Part shown: in pieces, positions 59,524 to 64,000 of the stretch | Layout: each line of letters opens with the position of its first letter | Numbering within the stretch: position 1 is the first letter of the stretch | The notes under the pieces: model-generated | What the model was told of the DNA's origin: nothing | Database searches by the model: none | The model's input: only the letters and a program-made list of their open reading frames with translations | Assembly (NCBI GenBank): GCA_001557505.1 | Contig: LSAX01000005.1 | Location: forward strand, 2,170,001-2,234,000 | Direction: 5' to 3' | DNA: 64,000 bases | DNA from: Reticulascus tulasneorum | Taxonomy: Eukaryota > Ascomycota > Sordariomycetes > Glomerellales > Reticulascaceae | Translations under genes and position numbers: made by a program

Positions 59524-60754
59524 ATGTCTTTTACGTCTATTCCAATCCTGGATCTGGCCTTGGCCGAGAATCCTGAGACGAAGCCGGCCTTTCTTGCCGA
59601 CCTCCGCCATGCGCTCATGGAAGTGGGCTTCCTGTACTTGAAGAACGTTGGGATCCCGGACGAGCTATACCAGCAGGTGATCAAGGAGGGCAAAGCCTTC
59701 TTCGAGATGCCCACAGAGGAAAAGTATGACGTAAGCGTCCGTCGCGAACGTCGCCGTCGCAAATCTTGACAAACTGACACTTGCGGGCAGGCTGCGGATT
59801 GAAATGAAGAACGCCAAATCGTTCCTTGGTTACTCACGCCTTTCGGCTGAGGTCACGGCTGGCAATCTCGACCACCGCGAGCAGATCGATCTCTCGACAG
59901 AGCATCTCGTCCCTGGACCGGAGGCCCCGCTCTACTACAACCTGCTGGCGCCGAACCAATGGCCCACCGAGGAAGTCCTCCCCGGGTTCCGCGCCACCTT
60001 TACCGATTACATGGAAAGAATGGGCAAGATCTCCATTGCCTTTACGTCACTCATCGCGGAGGCCATCCAGCTCCCTCCCTCCGCGTTCGACAAGTATTTC
60101 GATAAGGACCAGCAGCACAAGCTCAAGATCGTCAAGTATCCCGATCTCCAGGAGCTCGGCATTGACGGCCAGGGCCAAGGGGTCGGTCCGCACAAGGATA
60201 GTATGCTCTCGAGCTACCTGCTCCAGGCAAGCCACCACAAGGGCCTGCAAGTCCAGAACGTCGACGGCGCATGGATCGACGCCCCTCCCATTGACGGGAC
60301 CCTCGTTGTCGCCATCGGGCAAGGTCTCGAAGCACTGACACAGGGCGTGTGCGTCTCTACCACCCATCGCGTGTTGTCTCCCAAAGCAGGCGATGGTCCA
60401 CGCTTCTCGATTCCGTTCTTCCAGGGGGTGCGAGGCGATGCAGACTTTGATGACCTGGAGACCGTGGGTGTGGGCCAGGTATCGGAGGAGATCAAGGAGC
60501 AGCGCCGAAAGGTGCTTGCCAAGAATGGAGGTAGGCTTGACGATGTGGAATTCACGTTCAGGAAGGGAGGGGTGGCTAAAACGCTGGGCGAAGCGACCCT
60601 GCGGAACAGAATCAAGAGCCATCCTGATGTTGGGGAGAGGTGGTACCCAGATATCTTGGCGGCTATTCGCGAGGAGCAGGCGCAGTTGAAGTTGAAGCAA
60701 ATCGAAAGCGTGGCAGTCCCGGCTCATACTACCACGACTGTCAAGGCACACTAG
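59524..60754 (+). CDS. 2-oxoglutarate/Fe(II) dioxygenase (IPNS-like)
   Basis: Exons 59524-59723 and 59791-60754 join across a 67 bp intron to 387 residues. The donor is AA|GTATGA, which yields the conserved EEKLRIEM; the nearby GTAAGC would break the frame. The N-terminal DIOX_N region has FLYLKNVGIPDELYQQV and FLGYSRL. The double-stranded beta-helix carries the iron triad His201-x-Asp203 (GPHKDSMLSSYLLQ) and His259 (STTHRVLSP), and the co-substrate Arg271-x-Ser273 (RFSIPFF). All catalytic residues are present, so it should be active. Relatives include isopenicillin N synthase, gibberellin oxidases and many fungal tailoring enzymes. No biosynthetic cluster surrounds it, so the substrate is unknown. 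Confidence 0.88.
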
Positions 60755-60992
60755 TCACGAGCGGCATGTCACCCAGCGCAAGAGCAGAGGTACGGGGCGC
60801 AGGCAAGATTGACTTGTATGAACCCTCGATAATATCTAAGCAGAAGAGAGTTGCCATTTTCGTATCATCATCGAACCGTGCCATAAATTCATGAAAATTT
60901 CCAAGTTACGCCATTGCTTGATGCCCTTCTCCAGTGCGCCTTCGGCGTCGGGCCACGCGCCATGCTCTATATTCTAGGCTGTCGGCGGTCTC

Positions 60993-61392
60993 TTAAGCAG
61001 CAGCGACTTGGAATGCAGGGAAACAATCCGCAAGAGTTTTGCTGTGCTTGTTCTCGGCGTGCTCGGTCAAACTGGGAGGGCAGTTGTTAGCCTTCACGCA
61101 ATGCGATTGTGTCATTTTAGTGCTCAGGACATACATTGGAGCCCGGACGGTCTTGAGGAAGGTCGACTTGCAGATCTGGCATTGGACATCCATCGCGGCT
61201 TGGTTCTGCACCCATGTTAGTACGTCGCGGTCAGACAGGTCCACGTAGAACATACAGCCTTGAGTTGCGACTTTCCGCCGCCCTTCGTGTCCTTTGCGTT
61301 TCGCTCCCGCTTCTGCTGTGCTCGAGCGCCCTGGACGAAGATCAGTACTTTCCTTCGGATCCCGTGAGTAGCGGGATACGTACGTTACCCAT
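60993..61392 (-). CDS. SERF/4F5 and zinc-finger small protein, 77 aa
   Basis: Four exons (61392-61384, 61330-61256, 61205-61135, 61071-60993), the first of only 9 bp (MGN), join to 77 residues. The N-terminal third is basic and polar (ARAQQKRERNAKDTKGGGKS), as in SERF/4F5 proteins. The rest is a C2H2-like finger: CQICKSTF, then HAENKHSKTLADCFP. This matches the widespread small zinc-finger family typified by plant At2g23090, found in most eukaryotes and of unclear function; the 4F5 part is linked to protein aggregation in SERF proteins. It converges on the dioxygenase gene and is divergent from the HhH gene. The 9-bp first exon makes it easy to miss. Confidence 0.88.
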
Positions 61393-62047
61393 CTTTGCAA
61401 TTAGAGGACTATTATTGTTGTAGAGACTGGTGAGTGTTGCGCGGAAGAAGGTGCTGGATTAGAGGCCTTTTACTGTCTGCGGTTGGGAAAAAAAGATTGG
61501 GAGGCGGCTGCGCCAACTATCGAAGGATCGCCCTTTAATTTTTTAGGGGATCCCGCCGGCGCCCTCCCGGAAAATTCGCTGCCCCTCCCACGTGCTCGGA
61601 TAGCGTGGTAAATGTGGAAGCCGCAGCAGATATTCGTTTAAGCAGATAAGTATCGCACTAACGAATGTTTCTTCAGGGTCTCATGTTGCGCTGTTGAAGC
61701 TCCGTGCTGGCTGTCGCCCCCCGAGATCCACCTACAACCAAGTGCCGTTCCGTTGTGCTGGGATTGACCCTCTATTTCTCGAGTCTTGGTTCGTCACGGA
61801 CGACGCCTCCAGAAATTCGCTGTGATTTCCGCGTGGTGGCCCGTGAGAAGGAGGACCCGGCCCTGTTGGCACATATAAACCTGCCCTCGTTCGCGTTTCC
61901 GTTCCTGTTGTAGGCACCAGAAATAGTTTGAATCATCTTGAGAGGCGGGCTCTGCTGGGTGTATATCGTCTCCATTCGCCAGTGAAAGTCAATTGGCGAG
62001 CTGCATCCAGCCACCTTTTCTCGCCCGTTTCGGCATCATACATCATT
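61393..62047. promoter_or_regulatory. Divergent promoter region (SERF-like / HhH gene)
   Basis: This 655 bp separates two divergent genes and should contain both promoters. No TATA box or named operator was recognised. Confidence 0.45.
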
Positions 62048-63098
62048 ATGGCAACCTCGAAAGTCGTGTCACCGGACAAACTTGGCAACCGAGAGTTCGG
62101 TGAGGTCCTCGGCCGGTACTCACCCCTCGTCGAGTCTATCTCGGCATCGAAAGGCGGTAAGTCGGGCCACCGTTGCGTTGCTGTATGTTTTCTTCATATT
62201 GCTAATTGTATTATAGCCAAGGGTGGGCAGAAGACTCTCACGGAATTGGACCATTACCGTTACATTGAGGCTCCTGGCTTGTTTTCACCGGTGAAGCCAA
62301 AACGGCCCATGTCCATCGAGGACGTCAAGGTCCTCGTTGATTGGAAACTGTAAGTGCACATCACTGTTGTGTTCCTGTTCTTTGCTGTAGCTAGCTTAAA
62401 GCCTGGACCGAATCCATTACCTTCCTCTTGTGTTACTGCATAGCAAGGCTGGACGGAGTCTTATCCCGGCATCCTGCATCCCACATATGCAAGGAGTTCT
62501 TTGAGCAACCTCATGCACCCAGTAGAACAAGTCATCTGATTGTTTGCATAGACGTCATGGAAAGTTTCGACCTACGTTGATGAAGCTAGTTTCATCAAAC
62601 GACCCTGCAACAGTCAAAAATACCGTGCAGGAGGCGATAAAGGTCTACGGGAAAGACCAGGACCTCTCTGCAACTCTCAAAATACTCACGCAACTCAAGG
62701 GTATCGGCCCCGCCACCGCGTCTCTGCTTTTGGCAGTCCACTATCCAGAGCAAGTCATGTTCTTTTCTGACGAAGGATTTTATTGGCTGTGCAATAAGGG
62801 CAAAAAGGAGTCGCTTAAGTACAACATGAAGGAATATCAGACTCTCAGCTCGGAGGCACAGAAACTGGTCAAGAGACTTGGCGTCACGGCCATCGATGTT
62901 GAGAGGGTCGCATACGTTTTGATGCGGCAGGAGGAATCCGTATCCCCGCCATCCGCTGGCAGGGCGCCAGCGAATGATTCAAAAGCTGGGGTAAAACAGG
63001 AGGTGCAGGATTCCGCAGCAAAGAGAAAGAAAGTATCAGATGACGACACGGAAGCCAAGGGTCCCGTAAGGCGGTCTAAGCGTGGGAAGGTATCATAA
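62048..63098 (+). CDS. Helix-hairpin-helix nuclear protein of unknown function, 262 aa
   Basis: Exons 62048-62156, 62217-62349 and 62552-63098 join (introns of 60 and 202 bp) to 262 residues. A conserved block DWKLRHGKFRPTL spans intron 2. Near residues 130-150 LTQLKGIGPATASLLLAVHY is a helix-hairpin-helix of the DNA-glycosylase type (GIGPATA). It is followed by FFSDEGFYWLC, and the C-terminus is disordered with basic NLS-like clusters (AKRKKVSDDD, RRSKRGKVS). HhH motifs bind DNA backbone non-specifically. I see no catalytic Lys/Asp pair of the HhH-GPD glycosylases placed convincingly, so enzyme activity is not claimed. It may be a DNA-binding or repair-related factor. Confidence 0.78.
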
Positions 63099-63697
63099 GA
63101 AGCTTTCGAGCTTATTCGATGGGGACGGACGAACTTGACCCGGCAAGCATGGCCAGCTGATGGGTAGACGGCAATCTGGATCGACGGATGTGCCGACCTG
63201 CGAGCTGGAATGCATGGGACTACGGAATATTGGGTCAGTGCCGGGTCCCAGAACGACCATATGGGCGATGCGGGTCGGTGAGCGTTGCACGTCCATTCGT
63301 CTCAGCGACCGAAAATTTTCCCATTGGAAGTCGGTCAACATTGCTTCTTTAAGTGTGGTTGATGAGATGTCGGCAGAGCGGCCCGCCTGAGCGAGGTCAG
63401 TTTGTCCCCGACAATCATTACTAAGCCCGATGAATTCCGCTGGATACAGGGTTCCGCACCATCGGTGCCGGGGCGATCATGGGACGATCCAGGGCGTCGG
63501 GGCGAGCCCCCAGGATGTCAATTGATTACATGGCTGGCTATAATGTGGGCCGTTTGGCCCACGCTAAAAGTACACTACAATGGAACGAGACCCAATCTTG
63601 GTGCCCTTTCTCTTAACCGTCCCCACTTGTGGATTTGAGCCCTCTTCGCCATCATATACCATTGGACATTGGCGTGTTCCCAACTGAAGAAGATAGC
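63099..63697. other. Intergenic region before DUF1479 gene
   Basis: This 600 bp lies between two plus-strand genes. The minus-strand frame that crosses 63575-64000 is the shadow of the next gene. No RNA gene or repeat was recognised. Confidence 0.45.
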
Positions 63698-64000
63698 ATG
63701 CTTTCCTACGAAGAGCCGATCCCGCTGCCTCCGCGGTTTGCCCAGATCAAGAGCAATCTCATCGCTGGCAAGGAGAATGACATTGCGAGGTCGTGGGATC
63801 GTCTGCTCGTGGCCCTCAGAGCAGAGGTTGCATTGATCCAGGTGACCAAGCTTGATATAATCCCCACCATCGACTTCACAGAGCTCACGGACAACAACCG
63901 GGTGGCCGACTTCAAGGCCAGGCTGAAGAGGAGGGGAGCAGCGGTTGTTCGAAACGTCGTGCCCGTAGCCACTGCCCAAGAGTGGAAGAACGAAATACAA
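63698..64000 (+). CDS. DUF1479 family protein, 5' part only
   Basis: The frame opens at ATG 63698 and runs to the window edge, giving the first 101 residues. IPLPPRFAQIKSNLIAG, SWDRLLVALRAEV, DIIPTIDF and LKRRGAAVVRNVVP are the N-terminal landmarks of DUF1479 (YbiU-like) proteins of fungi and bacteria. These adopt a cupin/JmjC-like fold and are thought to be 2-oxoglutarate/Fe(II) oxygenases; the metal-binding part lies outside the window. The frame is open upstream to a TAA just before 63617 without another ATG, so an upstream exon cannot be ruled out. It follows the HhH gene in the same direction. Confidence 0.8.
   Translation, partial: MLSYEEPIPLPPRFAQIKSNLIAGKENDIARSWDRLLVALRAEVALIQVTKLDIIPTIDFTELTDNNRVADFKARLKRRGAAVVRNVVPVATAQEWKNEIQ

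Noticed and set aside
63575..64000. 141-codon minus-strand frame at the window edge
   Set aside because: Antisense to the DUF1479 gene, whose N-terminal landmarks are unmistakable.

Overview
The window is nuclear DNA of a filamentous ascomycete (Pezizomycotina). Supporting signs are short introns (mostly 49-65 bp) with GT..CTRAC..YAG signals, an AbaA-type TEA regulator of conidiation, fungal-only protein families, and housekeeping genes spread over both strands without operons. I cannot name the species. About 20 protein genes are supported, most of them rebuilt here from exons by joining reading frames at consensus splice sites; no transcript data were available. I saw no tRNA, rRNA, CRISPR array or intact transposon.

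Left third (1-17.5 kb): the 3' end of a glyoxalase/VOC protein; vps8 (endosomal CORVET tether, RING at its end) divergent from a GPALPP/DUF3752 protein; a membrane RING-H2 ubiquitin ligase; about 4.9 kb without a convincing gene; a cyclophilin H-like isomerase; and a secreted protein with an exposed N-terminal histidine that resembles a lytic polysaccharide monooxygenase (LPMO).

Middle (17.5-49 kb): about 3.5 kb of non-coding DNA; abaA; mrd1 (five RRMs, pre-rRNA processing) divergent from an LC8 dynein light chain gene; a 7.7 kb gene desert; an ELL-like Pol II elongation factor; an unknown coiled-coil-type protein; an EFM2-like lysine methyltransferase; an unknown protein with a small HTH-like head and two frame-compensating introns; and a seven-exon fungal protein of unknown function.

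Right part (49-64 kb): a 6.1 kb gene-free stretch; rpb10 (shared subunit of RNA polymerases I, II and III) divergent from utp17/nan1 (SSU processome); a 2-oxoglutarate/Fe(II) dioxygenase; a 77-residue SERF/zinc-finger protein divergent from a helix-hairpin-helix protein; and the start of a DUF1479 gene cut by the window edge.

There is no biosynthetic cluster or defence system. mrd1, utp17 and rpb10 all serve ribosome production, but they are scattered and I read that as ordinary synteny. The best leads are the LPMO-like protein, the BrlA-like motif set upstream of abaA, and the frame-compensating intron pair.
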